The notes beneath the pieces are model-generated. The model ran no database searches. It was not told the DNA's origin and saw only the letters and a list, made by a program, of their open reading frames with translations. Below, piece by piece: positions 17,671 through 29,314 of a stretch of DNA of 64,000 nucleotides. Position 1 is the first letter of the stretch; every line of letters begins with the position of its first letter. The position numbers and the translations under genes are program-made. Source of the DNA: Piscinibacterium candidicorallinum (lineage in GTDB: Bacteria > Pseudomonadota > Gammaproteobacteria > Burkholderiales > Burkholderiaceae_C); assembly GCF_047549485.1 (NCBI RefSeq), contig NZ_CP180191.1, positions 62,001 through 126,000 on the forward strand, written 5' to 3'.

Positions 17671-19077
17671 ATGATGGAAGGTATGAAACATACAACTGAC
17701 CATCTCATCGGCCGCGGCCCCCTGCAGGTGCGCATGGATGCCGGACGGGCGGCACGCAAGCAGGTGCCTCGTTCCAGCCTCGCGCAGCATCTGCCGGGCA
17801 AGCGCGATCCGTTGGCGCTGCTGCGCGAGTCCGACCGGGGCAGGGTGCAGGAGCTGCTGCCCGTGCGCTACGGGCGCATGCTGGCCAGCCCGTTTGCCTT
17901 CTACCGCGGCGCGGCGGCGATCATGGCGCACGATCTGGCCCAGGGCCTGCGCTGCCCGGTGACCGTGCAGCTTTGCGGCGACGCACATCTGTCGAACTTC
18001 GGCCTGTTCGCCAGCCCGGAGCGCCGCCTGCTCTTCGGGCTGAACGACTTTGACGAAACCCTGCCCGGACCTTTCGACTGGGACGTGCGCCGCCTCGCGG
18101 CAAGCTTTGTGATCGCCGGGCGCGAGCTGCAGCTTGCGCGCAGCGCTCAGGAGCGGGTGGTGCGCACCCTGCTGGACACGTATCACGCGCGCATGCTCGA
18201 GTTTGCGCAGATGGACACCCTGGAGGTCTGGTATTACCAGGACACGGCCGAGCTGCTGCTCACACTCGGTGGCGCAAGCAAGCAGGAGAAGCAGGTCATC
18301 GAGAAGGCGCGGCGCAAGAACTCACGGGCGCTGGTGGACGATGCGGTGGAATGGGTGGACGGCGCGAGCGGCCGGGAGATGCGCATCAAGGACGCGCCGC
18401 CCTGGGTCTATCACGACGCGGGTGCCACCCAGCGCGAGATCAGCCGCTTCGAGAGCAGCATCCAGATCTTCTTCGAGGACTACCGCGCCAGCCTGCCCGA
18501 AGACCGTCGTGAGCTCTTCGACCGCTATGAGCTGATGGACGTGGCCGTGAAGGTACCGGGCGTGGGAAGTGTGGGGCGGCGCTGCTTCATCGCGCTGTTT
18601 GCGGCGGATGGTCACCACCCGCTGTTCCTGCAGTTCAAGGAGGCGGCGGATTCGGTGCTCGAACCCTGGCTCGGCCAGAGCCCCTACGAGCACGACGGCC
18701 AGCGCATCGTCGTCGGCCAGCGCCTGTGCCAAGCCGCCAGCGACATCTTTCTGGGCTGGGCCTCCAGCAAGGCGCTGGGCGCGGAGTTCTACGTGCGGCA
18801 GCTGCGCGACATGAAGGCTTCGCTGGACGTGACCCAGTTCTCCGCCGATGACCTGGCCGACTATGCCCAGGCCTGCGGCTACGCGTTGGCGCGCAGCCAG
18901 GCCAAGGCCGGCGATCCGGCGTTGATTGCGGGCTACATCGGCAAGGGCGACGCCTTCGATGCAGCCATCACGCGCCACGCCTTTGCGTATGCCGACCAGA
19001 ACGAGGCAGACCACGCCGCGCTGGCCGCCGCCGTGAAGGCCGGCAAGCTCAGCGTGATCATCGAGGCAGAGGACTGA
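17671..19077 (+). CDS. DUF2252 family protein
   Basis: This 468-residue protein has the DUF2252 hallmarks: RYGRMLASPFAFYRGAAAIM near residue 75, CGDAHLSNFG followed by FDLNDFDET-like FGLNDFDETLPGPFDWD, and a later YVRQLRDMK. The pattern CGDAHLSNFG/NDFDE resembles the catalytic loops of aminoglycoside-phosphotransferase-like kinases, so a phosphotransferase activity is possible but unproven. The start is uncertain between ATG 17671 and ATG 17683; neither has a well-spaced ribosome site. The gene is isolated, divergent from DUF2520 and convergent with the LysR gene. Confidence 0.87.
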   Translation: MMEGMKHTTDHLIGRGPLQVRMDAGRAARKQVPRSSLAQHLPGKRDPLALLRESDRGRVQELLPVRYGRMLASPFAFYRGAAAIMAHDLAQGLRCPVTVQLCGDAHLSNFGLFASPERRLLFGLNDFDETLPGPFDWDVRRLAASFVIAGRELQLARSAQERVVRTLLDTYHARMLEFAQMDTLEVWYYQDTAELLLTLGGASKQEKQVIEKARRKNSRALVDDAVEWVDGASGREMRIKDAPPWVYHDAGATQREISRFESSIQIFFEDYRASLPEDRRELFDRYELMDVAVKVPGVGSVGRRCFIALFAADGHHPLFLQFKEAADSVLEPWLGQSPYEHDGQRIVVGQRLCQAASDIFLGWASSKALGAEFYVRQLRDMKASLDVTQFSADDLADYAQACGYALARSQAKAGDPALIAGYIGKGDAFDAAITRHAFAYADQNEADHAALAAAVKAGKLSVIIEAED

Positions 19078-19097
19078 GGCGCGTCGCGCACCCCGCG

Positions 19098-19997
19098 CTA
19101 GCCGAGCGCGGCGAACCGCGCCTTCAGATCGTCCACGAGTGCGCGCACGCGGGCCGGCAGGAAGCGGTTGCTGGGCAGCACGGCGTTCAGCGGCATGGGT
19201 TCGCGCCAGTCGGGCAGCACGGGCTTGAGCTCGCCGGCCTTGAAGTGGGCGGCGAGATCCAGCGCACTTTTGAAGATGATGCCGCGGCCCTCCAGCGCCC
19301 AGCGGTGGGCGATGTCGGCATCGTCCACGCTGCGCTTGCCGTCGGTGCGCACGGTGGCGGTGTCGCCCGCGGCAGTGCCCAGCGTCCAGCTCACGTGTCG
19401 GCGGCCGGCGACCTCGAAGCTCAGGCAATCGTGCTGGCTCAGCTCGCGCGGATGCGAGGGCGTACCGGCCTTCTTCAAGTAGGCCGGGCTTGCGGCCAGC
19501 ACACGCGCAGTGTCCGCCAGCTTCACGGCCACCAGGCGGCTGTCGGCGAGATCTCCGTAGCGGATCGCCACGTCCACGGTGTCGCGTACCAGATCATGCA
19601 GCGTGTCGGCCACCGACAGCTGCAGCGACACACCGGGGTGCGCGTCCGCGAAGGCGTCCAGCCAGGGCAGCAGGATGCGGCGCGTCAGGTCGCTGGGCGC
19701 AGCCAGTCGGATCGCGCCGCGCAACTCACGCTGAGACTCAGACACCTGCGCGCCGCCTTCGGCAAGCAGGGCGAGCGCCCGCTGCGCATAGCCCAGGTAG
19801 GCCTCGCCTTCCGGTGTGAGGCGCTGCGTGCGGGTAGAGCGTTCGAGCAGGCGCACGCCGAGTTGCGCCTCCAGACGCTTGAGCCCGGCGCTGGCTGCCG
19901 CTGGCGTGATATGCAAGACCTCTGCAGCACCTGTCAAATTGCCGGCCTCCGCACATTCCACAAAGATCTTCAGGTCAGTGATGTTTTCAACGTTCAT
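19098..19997 (-). CDS. LysR-type transcriptional regulator
   Basis: The product has 299 residues. The N-terminal winged helix-turn-helix (about 1-62) contains NLTGAAEVLHITPAAASAGL. The periplasmic-binding-like effector domain (about 90-295) begins GAIRLAAPSDLTRRILLPWL. The pattern is that of the CrgA/DsdC-like group common in Burkholderiales. It is divergent from the PfpI-type gene over 119 bp, with two matching 12-base inverted arms, one of which covers its own start codon. Autoregulation and control of the neighbour are therefore likely. Confidence 0.93.
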   Translation of the reverse strand: MNVENITDLKIFVECAEAGNLTGAAEVLHITPAAASAGLKRLEAQLGVRLLERSTRTQRLTPEGEAYLGYAQRALALLAEGGAQVSESQRELRGAIRLAAPSDLTRRILLPWLDAFADAHPGVSLQLSVADTLHDLVRDTVDVAIRYGDLADSRLVAVKLADTARVLAASPAYLKKAGTPSHPRELSQHDCLSFEVAGRRHVSWTLGTAAGDTATVRTDGKRSVDDADIAHRWALEGRGIIFKSALDLAAHFKAGELKPVLPDWREPMPLNAVLPSNRFLPARVRALVDDLKARFAALG

Positions 19998-20036
19998 TTG
20001 AAAATCCTAGTCAGGTGAGGTCACTTTTCAAATGAA
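19993..20036. promoter_or_regulatory. Paired operator between lysR-type and pfpI-type genes
   Basis: TTCATTTGAAAA (19993-20004) is the exact inverse of TTTTCAAATGAA (20025-20036), with 20 bases between. Each arm is itself a near palindrome (TTTCA-N2-TGAAA). The left arm overlaps the ATG of the LysR gene, which suggests self-repression. Confidence 0.6.
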
Positions 20037-20116
20037 ACCATACAACCAAAATGCCGCTTGTGGCACGCAGGTTCGATTCGGGTGCCACGCCTCCTCCATC
20101 CTCAAGGAACACTCAA

Positions 20117-20839
20117 ATGGCCACCTCGACGCCCCGAATCCTCGTACTCACCACCTCACACGCTCAGCTGGGCGCCACCGGCAAGCCCACGGGCGTGTGG
20201 CTGGAAGAGCTCGCCCTGCCCATGCAGTGGCTTGCTCAGCAAGGCGCAAGCTTGAGCCTGGCGTCAGTGGCCGGCGGCGCCATCCCGCTTGATCCGGCGT
20301 CGCTGCCGCCTGTGGATGCGCCGCACCCCGAGCCGCGTCAGCGCTTCCTGCGCGAGCACGCCGACCTGCTCGCGGACAGCCCCGCAGCGGCCCAATTGCA
20401 TGCCGACGCCTTCGACGCCCTGTTCCTGCCGGGCGGGCACGGCACCGTCTGGGATCTGCCCGACGGCGCGGCGCCGCTGGTGGAGGCCTTCTACGCGGCG
20501 GGCAAGCCGATTGCCGCGGTCTGCCACGGGCCAGCGGGTCTGGTCGGCGCACGCCGGCCTGATGGGCAGCCGCTCGTTTCCGGCCTGCGGGTCAATGCAT
20601 TCACTGACCACGAGGAGCGTCTGGCGGGGCTCGATCAAGTTGTGCCCTTTCTGCTGGAGTCACGTCTGAGCGCCTTGGGCGCCCGCTTCGAAGCCGGCCC
20701 GGCATGGGCGCCCTACTGCACGCAGGACGTCGGTGACTCAGGCAGCGTGATCATCACCGGCCAGAACCCGGCGTCGAGCCCTGCGGTGGCGCAGGCGCTC
20801 TGGACGGCGCTGGCTGGTGGGGAGCCGCTTGCTGCCTGA
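20117..20839 (+). CDS. Type 1 glutamine amidotransferase-like protein (DJ-1/PfpI, Hsp31 type)
   Basis: The 240 residues form a single DJ-1/PfpI domain. Visible signatures are DALFLPGGHGTVWDLPD and the nucleophile elbow AAVCHGPAGLVGA with the reactive Cys followed by His. An acidic residue comes early in KPTGVWLEELALP. Hsp31-like members act as glyoxalase III or as deglycase/chaperones against methylglyoxal and related electrophiles; which applies here is open. The ATG at 20117 follows AAGGAA and was preferred to the longer frame from 20051. It is likely regulated by the divergent LysR protein. A palindrome covers the stop codon. Confidence 0.88.
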   Translation: MATSTPRILVLTTSHAQLGATGKPTGVWLEELALPMQWLAQQGASLSLASVAGGAIPLDPASLPPVDAPHPEPRQRFLREHADLLADSPAAAQLHADAFDALFLPGGHGTVWDLPDGAAPLVEAFYAAGKPIAAVCHGPAGLVGARRPDGQPLVSGLRVNAFTDHEERLAGLDQVVPFLLESRLSALGARFEAGPAWAPYCTQDVGDSGSVIITGQNPASSPAVAQALWTALAGGEPLAA

Positions 20840-20851
20840 GCGGCCGCTCAG
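20836..20851. terminator. Palindrome at the pfpI-type stop codon, possible terminator
   Basis: CTGAGCGGCCGCTCAG is a perfect 16-base palindrome that includes the TGA stop. An imperfect GC-rich stem follows at 20862-20887. Neither has a T run, so terminator function is only a guess. Confidence 0.35.
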
Positions 20852-21004
20852 CGATCTTGCCGCTCGGCGGCCATGAAGGCCGCGAGCTCGCCCAGATCGC
20901 GCCGTCGGCGTGAGGGCTGCCGGATGGGCGAATTGCCAGCGTTTCTGGCTGTGCTTTCCCAGATTGCTGCCCCGGCATCGATGATCCGCCAAGGCTAAAC
21001 TCGC

Positions 21005-21073
21005 AGCCTCGTCGGGGAGCGTTGCAGCGATTGTTCAATCGTCAGGCCCGCGGTCAGAAGAACCACGCTCATC
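21005..21073 (+). ncRNA. S-adenosylhomocysteine (SAH) riboswitch
   Basis: The leader 35-100 bases before metH carries the conserved core GGGGAGCGTTGCAGC, then CAGGCCCG, then ACGCTCA. P1 can form from CGGG (21013-21016) and CCCG (21047-21050). P2 forms from CGATT (21028-21032) and AATCG (21037-21041). The pseudoknot forms from GAGCGT (21017-21022) and ACGCTC (21065-21070). This order and the conserved blocks match the SAH element known mainly from beta- and gammaproteobacteria, an on-switch for SAH recycling genes. Control of methionine synthase fits. Recognised from memory of the consensus, not by a covariance search. Confidence 0.85.
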
Positions 21074-21107
21074 TGGATCCACCCCTTGGCATCTTCAGGT
21101 GAGTCGT

Positions 21108-23849
<2,742 letters not shown>

Positions 23850-23852
23850 CGT

Positions 23853-25028
23853 TCAGGGCGCGGCGGGCTCGAAGCGGTCCCGGCCGGAGCGCTTCGCCGC
23901 ATACAGCGCCGTGTCCGCCCGTCTGAGCCAGTCGGGTGCCGTCTCATCCGGCATCAATTGCGCAAAGCCGGCAGAGAAAGTCTGGTGATCTGGCGTGACC
24001 AGACGCAGGCGCTCGAGCAGTGTGGCCGCCTGTGTCGTGTCACAGTCGACCATCAGCAGCACAAACTCCTCGCCGCCGACGCGCGCAAGAAAGTCTGTCG
24101 GACGCACGTGCTCGCGCCACGCGGCTGCCGCGTGGCGCAGCAGTTGATCGCCCCGGTCATGACCGTGCAGGTCGTTGTAGGCCTTGAAGTGGTCCAGATC
24201 GATGACCGCCACTGTCAGTGCGGTGCCTTCGCATCGAGCGCGGGCGGTCTCTTCGCGGATCCGCAGATCCAGGCTGCGTCGATTGGGCAACTGCGTCAGC
24301 GCATCCGTATGAGACTTCAGGCGCAGCGCTTCCATCTCGCGGGACGTGGCGCGCCAGGCTCGATGACCCAAGGCACCCAGCAGCGCAACGAGTATGAGCG
24401 CCAGCGACACGAATCCGAGAAGCCGCAGGCGCAGGGCGGCGATGCGCTTGGTCAGCACGTCCTGGTTGTGCTGGGCTTCACGCGAAAAGTTGTAGGCCAG
24501 GGTCTGCGTCAGGGCACTGACGGACTCCGACAGGCGCAAGCCGTCGGAAGCAAGCACTGCGCGAAGCTGGGTGAGATCACGGTCCGGGGCCGACTGGATC
24601 CGCTCGTAGATGCTGCGATGCAGGCGGACGAATGCACCGTGCTCGCTGCGCAGCTTGGTGATGAGCACGCCGGTCCATTCATCCGAACTGACCTGCGCGG
24701 CCAAGCCGTTCACGGCACCCGAAAATTCACCTTGCGCGAGCGAGAACGCGTCCGCCGCGGCGCCAAGGCGGTCCGACTGGCTGGCCGGGTCCATGAGCAC
24801 GTAGATCCAGGCGGTCTCGGTCTGGTGGGCTGCCGCCGCCTTGGCGTTGACCAGCAGCGCCTGCTCGGTCAGACGGATCAGCTCGCCGGCACGCAGCTGG
24901 GTGCTGCGCAACTCATCGCCGATCGTCCATACCCGGACGAGGAGGGAGACGCAAAGACTGGCGAGTCCGAGAAGAAGCAGGGAGTCGCGAAGATGTAGAC
25001 GTGCGAGACGCTGCTGAGCAGAGAGCAT
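23853..25028 (-). CDS. Membrane diguanylate cyclase (GGDEF)
   Basis: This 391-residue enzyme makes c-di-GMP. A first membrane segment lies near residues 15-35. A periplasmic helical sensor region spans about 40-195, and a second membrane segment (LLGFVSLALILVALLGAL) about 200-222. The GGDEF domain fills the rest. The active site GGEEF is at 318-322. An inhibitory RxxD (RPTD) lies five residues before it, so product feedback is expected. The gene is convergent with metH, three bases from its stop. Its layout matches the cyclase at 25909 and the two may be paralogues. Confidence 0.94.
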   Translation of the reverse strand: MLSAQQRLARLHLRDSLLLLGLASLCVSLLVRVWTIGDELRSTQLRAGELIRLTEQALLVNAKAAAAHQTETAWIYVLMDPASQSDRLGAAADAFSLAQGEFSGAVNGLAAQVSSDEWTGVLITKLRSEHGAFVRLHRSIYERIQSAPDRDLTQLRAVLASDGLRLSESVSALTQTLAYNFSREAQHNQDVLTKRIAALRLRLLGFVSLALILVALLGALGHRAWRATSREMEALRLKSHTDALTQLPNRRSLDLRIREETARARCEGTALTVAVIDLDHFKAYNDLHGHDRGDQLLRHAAAAWREHVRPTDFLARVGGEEFVLLMVDCDTTQAATLLERLRLVTPDHQTFSAGFAQLMPDETAPDWLRRADTALYAAKRSGRDRFEPAAP

Positions 25029-25159
25029 TGATGACCAGACCCACGTACCGACTGCGGCAGCATGAAAGTCTAGGCTGACGAAGCAGCCGACCGGCTGCGA
25101 AGCGCACGCGGCACGCCGCCGCGATTGTCAAGAATTGCCAAGAAGCATGTGCGTGCCGG

Positions 25160-25465
25160 TCAGAACGTCACCGTAAGTTCAGGCACGTCCACATTGATGA
25201 CCGGCCGTCCCAGCGCTGCGACGCTGTAGGACGCGTAGGCCTGCGCAAAGTCCGGGTTCGCAAACCGGCGCGGACCGGCGGCGGCGGCCACCGCCAGCAC
25301 CTTGTCGGCCAGCAGCACCTTGCCAGACGCACGCAGCGGCTCCGCTTCGAGCAGTTCAAACTGCTCGTCCAGCCACTCCATGCCGGCTTCGCCGGACAGA
25401 CCGGTCTCAGTCTCGATCTCGAAGCGAGACTCGGCGGAGAACACGACGGTGACAGCGGCTTTCAT
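25160..25465 (-). CDS. Hypothetical protein
   Basis: I do not recognise this 101-residue protein. It begins MKAAVTVVFSAESRFEIETE, has an acidic middle and ends in a beta-like stretch VINVDVPELTVTF. No signal peptide, membrane segment or metal motif is visible. It sits between two diguanylate cyclases on the same strand, separated from the following one by 131 bp and from the DUF1840 gene by 128 bp. Confidence 0.65.
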   Translation of the reverse strand: MKAAVTVVFSAESRFEIETETGLSGEAGMEWLDEQFELLEAEPLRASGKVLLADKVLAVAAAAGPRRFANPDFAQAYASYSVAALGRPVINVDVPELTVTF

Positions 25466-25593
25466 GACTGGACCTTGGCGGGAAAGCTGCGCAGGCTACG
25501 TGCTTCAACCCGCTTCGACAAGCAGGGATCAGTCTGGATGCAGCCCCGGCAACCTTGCGGCAACACAGGTGCGGTTCAGCGTTCAGTGCGTAA

Positions 25594-25905
25594 TCAGCGC
25601 GATACCCAGATCACATCTGCGCCCTTGGTCCTGGCCCTGCGCAGCATGTCCAGCAGCGGCCATGCGCGCTGCGCCAGACCGACTTCGCGTGGCGTTTCAT
25701 GAACAGCGTCGCCATCGTCCTGACGATCCGGCACCGGCGCCCGTCCGACGGCCGCCTCAATGGCAGCAATCGCGTCTGGAAGCTGGTCCGTCGTGATGAT
25801 TCCGGTGGCCGTCGCCGGCTTACCGATGAGATCAAGCAGGGTTGCGGCATGTGATCCGAGCATGTAGAACTCGGCGCAGGCCTTGGAGCGGAAGGTAAAC
25901 AGCAT
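25594..25905 (-). CDS. DUF1840 domain-containing protein
   Basis: The 103 residues start MLFTFRSKACAEFYMLGSHA and contain LLDLIGKPATATGIITTDQLPDA-type DUF1840 features, with a predicted helical C-terminal half rich in Arg. The family is small, cytoplasmic and almost confined to betaproteobacteria; its function is unknown. The ATG is three bases after the stop of the upstream cyclase, so the two are probably one transcript. Confidence 0.85.
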   Translation of the reverse strand: MLFTFRSKACAEFYMLGSHAATLLDLIGKPATATGIITTDQLPDAIAAIEAAVGRAPVPDRQDDGDAVHETPREVGLAQRAWPLLDMLRRARTKGADVIWVSR

Positions 25906-25908
25906 GGC

Positions 25909-27228
25909 TCAGGGGTTGGAGGAATCGGACGCCGACGCACCGGGGCTTGATGAGTCACGGGCTGCGATCGTGAGATCGATGTTCAGCGGCGGAACCGCAG
26001 TGCCTGGCACCAGTACCTGGCCGAACTCATTCATGATACGGGCGCGCCCCGCGTCCTTGGCGCCATAGAGCGCCCTATCCGCACGCTCGATCATGCGCGC
26101 GGCATCGTCGCCGCGGCGCCAAAGCGTCACACCGGCGGAGAAGGTCTGTGATTGCGGCGTGGCAGCAAGCAGGCGCAGCAGCATCAGCTGTGCATCGTGC
26201 AGTGCGCAGTCCGGCAGCAGCACCGCAAACTCCTCGCCACCGTAGCGTGCCAGCAGGTCGGCGGGCCGTAGATGCAAGCCCCAGGCGTGTCCGGCCTCCT
26301 TGAGCAGTGCATCGCCTTGCGGGTGGCCGAAGGTGTCGTTGAAGCGCTTGAATCGGTCCAGGTCGATGATCGCCAGGCACAAGGGGCCACCGGATCGCTG
26401 GGCGCGGCTCATCTCCAGCGCGAGCCGCTCCTCGAATGCACGGCGGTTGGGCAGCTGAGTGAGCGCGTCTGTCCGCGCGAGTGATTCGAGCCGGTCCAGA
26501 AGCTCCTGCTGGCGCACCAGACTTCGGCGCAGCAGGATGATAAGGAGCACCGCCAGTCCGATGATCAGACCGATCAGCCCCATAAGGAGACGGCGAAGCG
26601 CCACATCGCGCGACTCTTGGATCTGATTGAGCGTCAGCGCGGACTCGCGTGCGCTGGCGGCTGTCTGCCCGCTCAGCGCCATGAGCGCATTGATGGTCTG
26701 CTGTTCGGCCACCAGCAGCACGCCGAGCGCTTCCAGCGACGCATTTGAGCCGGGCCTTGCCAGCCGCGACAGCAGCTCTCCGTGCAGGGCGTCGAATTGA
26801 TCGAGCTGCGTTCGCAAGGGCGCCACCAGCGAGCCGGGGCTGCCCGGCGGCTGCAGTGCGGCCATGCGCGAAAGCAACTCTGCGTACCGACCGCGTGCAC
26901 GGTTGAAGGCCTGGAGCGCCTCTGCATCTGCAGATACCGGGCCGGCACTTTGCATGAACTCGAACGCCAGCGCGGCTTGCCACCGAGCGAGTTCAAGCGC
27001 CTGCAGCTGCAAGTCGCTGGCCACGGCACTGATCTCCTCGGCCTTCTGCACCTGCGCCTGTGTGCGCGTGTCGGCCAGCGCACCGAAGCGCAGCACGACG
27101 ATCAGTGCAATCGCCAGCAGGATGATGAGACCGGCGAGCAACGCGTCGCGCAGCAGATCGCGGCGCAATCCGCCGCGGCGACGCATGCCCATCGGATCGC
27201 CGCCGGCGGGTGTGTTCTTCCGGTCCAT
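25909..27228 (-). CDS. Membrane diguanylate cyclase (GGDEF)
   Basis: The 439 residues have a first membrane segment (about 22-42), a periplasmic four-helix-like sensor domain (about 45-225), a second membrane segment (LIGLIIGLAVLLIILL) and a C-terminal GGDEF domain. GGEEF is at 330-334 with an upstream RPAD inhibitory site, so it should make c-di-GMP under product inhibition. A short Ser/Asp-rich tail follows. I chose the ATG at 27228 because the longer frame from 27276 would overlap the divergent lipoprotein gene; no strong ribosome site decides it. The DUF1840 gene follows directly. Confidence 0.92.
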   Translation of the reverse strand: MDRKNTPAGGDPMGMRRRGGLRRDLLRDALLAGLIILLAIALIVVLRFGALADTRTQAQVQKAEEISAVASDLQLQALELARWQAALAFEFMQSAGPVSADAEALQAFNRARGRYAELLSRMAALQPPGSPGSLVAPLRTQLDQFDALHGELLSRLARPGSNASLEALGVLLVAEQQTINALMALSGQTAASARESALTLNQIQESRDVALRRLLMGLIGLIIGLAVLLIILLRRSLVRQQELLDRLESLARTDALTQLPNRRAFEERLALEMSRAQRSGGPLCLAIIDLDRFKRFNDTFGHPQGDALLKEAGHAWGLHLRPADLLARYGGEEFAVLLPDCALHDAQLMLLRLLAATPQSQTFSAGVTLWRRGDDAARMIERADRALYGAKDAGRARIMNEFGQVLVPGTAVPPLNIDLTIAARDSSSPGASASDSSNP

Positions 27229-27261
27229 CGGCGCATTGTGCAATGGGGCTACAGTGTGCGT

Positions 27262-27813
27262 ATGCATTCTGCTCACAACCTCTGCAGGCTGCCGGATCGT
27301 GCTCGGCGCGGCCTGATCGGTCTGGTCTGCGCGCTTTCATTGGGCGCCTGTTCGCCCAAGTTCGATTGGCGCGAGATGCCGGCGGCCAACGAGCGCGTGA
27401 CGGCGCTCTTTCCGGCCAAGCCCGAGAGTGCAACTCGGCAGGTGACGCTGGGAGGAGCCAGCTACGCCATGACGCTGACCGGTGCGCGCGTCGACCAGGC
27501 GCAATTTGCGGCGGGCCATCTCGTGGTGCTCGATGGGCGATCTGCGCAGGCCGTTGCGGCTGAATGGGCGGCCGCGATGCAGGCCAATCTACGTGGCACT
27601 GCTACCGCGGCACCGAAAACAGTGCAGGTGGCCGGGGCAGAGGGAGCGATCGAAGTTACTGCCCGCGGCACGGTCGAGGGTTCAAGTGGCCAGCTGCTCG
27701 CTCGATTCGCGTGGCGCGGTGGTGATGTTTTTTGTGCGATCGCGCTCGGCCCGGATCGCAGCCTGTCTGCGGAAGCGGCAGAGCAGTTTGTCACCTCGCT
27801 CAAGCTGCGTTGA
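27262..27813 (+). CDS. Putative lipoprotein
   Basis: The 183-residue product has a basic N-terminus, a short hydrophobic stretch and the lipobox LGAC near residue 29, so it should be lipidated and exported. The mature part has alternating beta-like stretches and VTLGGASYAMTLTGARV. I recognise no family. It is divergent from the cyclase at 25909 with 33 bp between, and overlaps the convergent comM by 14 bp. Confidence 0.75.
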   Translation: MHSAHNLCRLPDRARRGLIGLVCALSLGACSPKFDWREMPAANERVTALFPAKPESATRQVTLGGASYAMTLTGARVDQAQFAAGHLVVLDGRSAQAVAAEWAAAMQANLRGTATAAPKTVQVAGAEGAIEVTARGTVEGSSGQLLARFAWRGGDVFCAIALGPDRSLSAEAAEQFVTSLKLR

Positions 27814-29314
27814 GCACACCGCGGTACTGCACGCACTCTGCGAGATGCGGAGCGTCGATGTCGGTACTCCCAGCCAGATCTGCCGTCGTGCGCGCAAGCT
27901 TGAGCACGCGATGCACGGTCCGCGCAGACCAGGCCATGCGGCTCATCGCGCGGCGCAGCATCTCGTCGGCCTGCGGGCGCAGCGTGCAGTGGGTGCGTAC
28001 ATCGCCCTCGTCCAGCAGCGCGTTCAAGCGGCCCTGCCGCGCAAGCATGCGCTCGCGTGCAGCATTCACACGCTCGGCAATCGCGCTGCTGGGTTCGGAC
28101 GGCGCGGCACTCAGCAGCTCGGACTCCGATAGCGCCGGCACCTCCACCTGAAGATCGATCCGATCCAGCAGCGGACCGGACAGCTTGCCCTGATACCGGC
28201 TGATCTGGTCAGGCGTGCAGCGACAGGCCTTGACCCGGTGCCCAAGGTAGCCGCAGGGGCAGGGATTCATCGCGGCCACCAGCTGAAAGCGCGCTGGAAA
28301 CTCGGCCTGGCGCGCCGCGCGACTGATGTGGATCCGCCCGCTCTCCAGGGGCTCGCGCAGTACTTCCAGCACGCGCCGATCCCACTCGGTCAGTTCGTCC
28401 AGGAAGAGCACGCCATGGTGTGCGAGGGAGATCTCTCCCGGCCGAGGGCTTGATCCTCCACCTACCAGGGCCACCGCACTGGCGGTATGGTGCGGCGCGC
28501 GAAATGGCCTCTGACGCCATGCGTGTGGATCGAAGCGGCCGACCAGCGAAAGCACGGCTGCGGACTCCAGCGCCTCTTCTTCGGTCAGCGAAGGCATCAA
28601 GCCGGCGAAACGCTTGGCCAGCATGCTCTTGCCAGTACCTGGTGGGCCGATGAGCAGCACCGAGTGCCCGCCCGCGGCCGCAATCTCCATGGCGCGACGC
28701 GCCACTGCCTGGCCGCGCACATCAGCCATGTCCGGGTAGGCGGCTGCTTGCCCGACTGTGCCCGCTGCGAGCACGGTATCCAGTGGCACCGTACCCGTCA
28801 GGTGCGCGCATACGTCCAGCAATGTTCTTGCCCCAGTGGACTTGACGCCACTGACCAGCGCAGCCTCCGCCGCACTGGCCTGCGGCAGGATGAATCGGGG
28901 CTCACGCTCGGCCGCGCTCTCGCGGCTGACCGCATAGGCCATGGCCAGCGCACCGCGGATCGGGCGCAGCTCGCCCGACAGGGACAGCTCACCCGCGAAC
29001 TCGGTGTCAGCCAAGGCCTCGATGGGGATCTGCCCGCTCGCCGCAAGCACCCCCAGCGCGATGGGCAGATCGAATGCACCCGACTCCTTGGGCAGATCCG
29101 CCGGTGCCAGGTTGATCGTGATACGGCGCTGCGGGAACTCGAAGCCGCAATTGATCAGCGCCGCGCGCACCCGCTCCCGAGCTTCCTTGACCTCGGCCTC
29201 CGGCAGGCCGACCAGCGTGACGCTGGGCAGGCCGTTGGCCAGGTGCACCTCGACCTGAACGGCGGGCGCAGCCATGCCGGCCAGCGCCCGGCTGCGAACG
29301 ACGGCGAGGCTCAC
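27800..29314 (-). CDS. comM: YifB/ComM family Mg-chelatase-like AAA+ ATPase
   Basis: The 504 residues contain an N-terminal Lon-like S5-fold domain (about 20-150). An AAA+ module follows, with Walker A GPPGTGKSM, Walker B VLFLDELTEW and arginine-finger region FQLVAAMNPCPCGYLGH. It ends in the C-terminal Mg-chelatase helical domain (ARTVHRVLKLARTTADLAG). ComM is a hexameric helicase that extends branch migration during natural transformation. It overlaps the end of ubiK by four bases, a common pairing in proteobacteria. Confidence 0.95.
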   Translation of the reverse strand: MSLAVVRSRALAGMAAPAVQVEVHLANGLPSVTLVGLPEAEVKEARERVRAALINCGFEFPQRRITINLAPADLPKESGAFDLPIALGVLAASGQIPIEALADTEFAGELSLSGELRPIRGALAMAYAVSRESAAEREPRFILPQASAAEAALVSGVKSTGARTLLDVCAHLTGTVPLDTVLAAGTVGQAAAYPDMADVRGQAVARRAMEIAAAGGHSVLLIGPPGTGKSMLAKRFAGLMPSLTEEEALESAAVLSLVGRFDPHAWRQRPFRAPHHTASAVALVGGGSSPRPGEISLAHHGVLFLDELTEWDRRVLEVLREPLESGRIHISRAARQAEFPARFQLVAAMNPCPCGYLGHRVKACRCTPDQISRYQGKLSGPLLDRIDLQVEVPALSESELLSAAPSEPSSAIAERVNAARERMLARQGRLNALLDEGDVRTHCTLRPQADEMLRRAMSRMAWSARTVHRVLKLARTTADLAGSTDIDAPHLAECVQYRGVLNAA

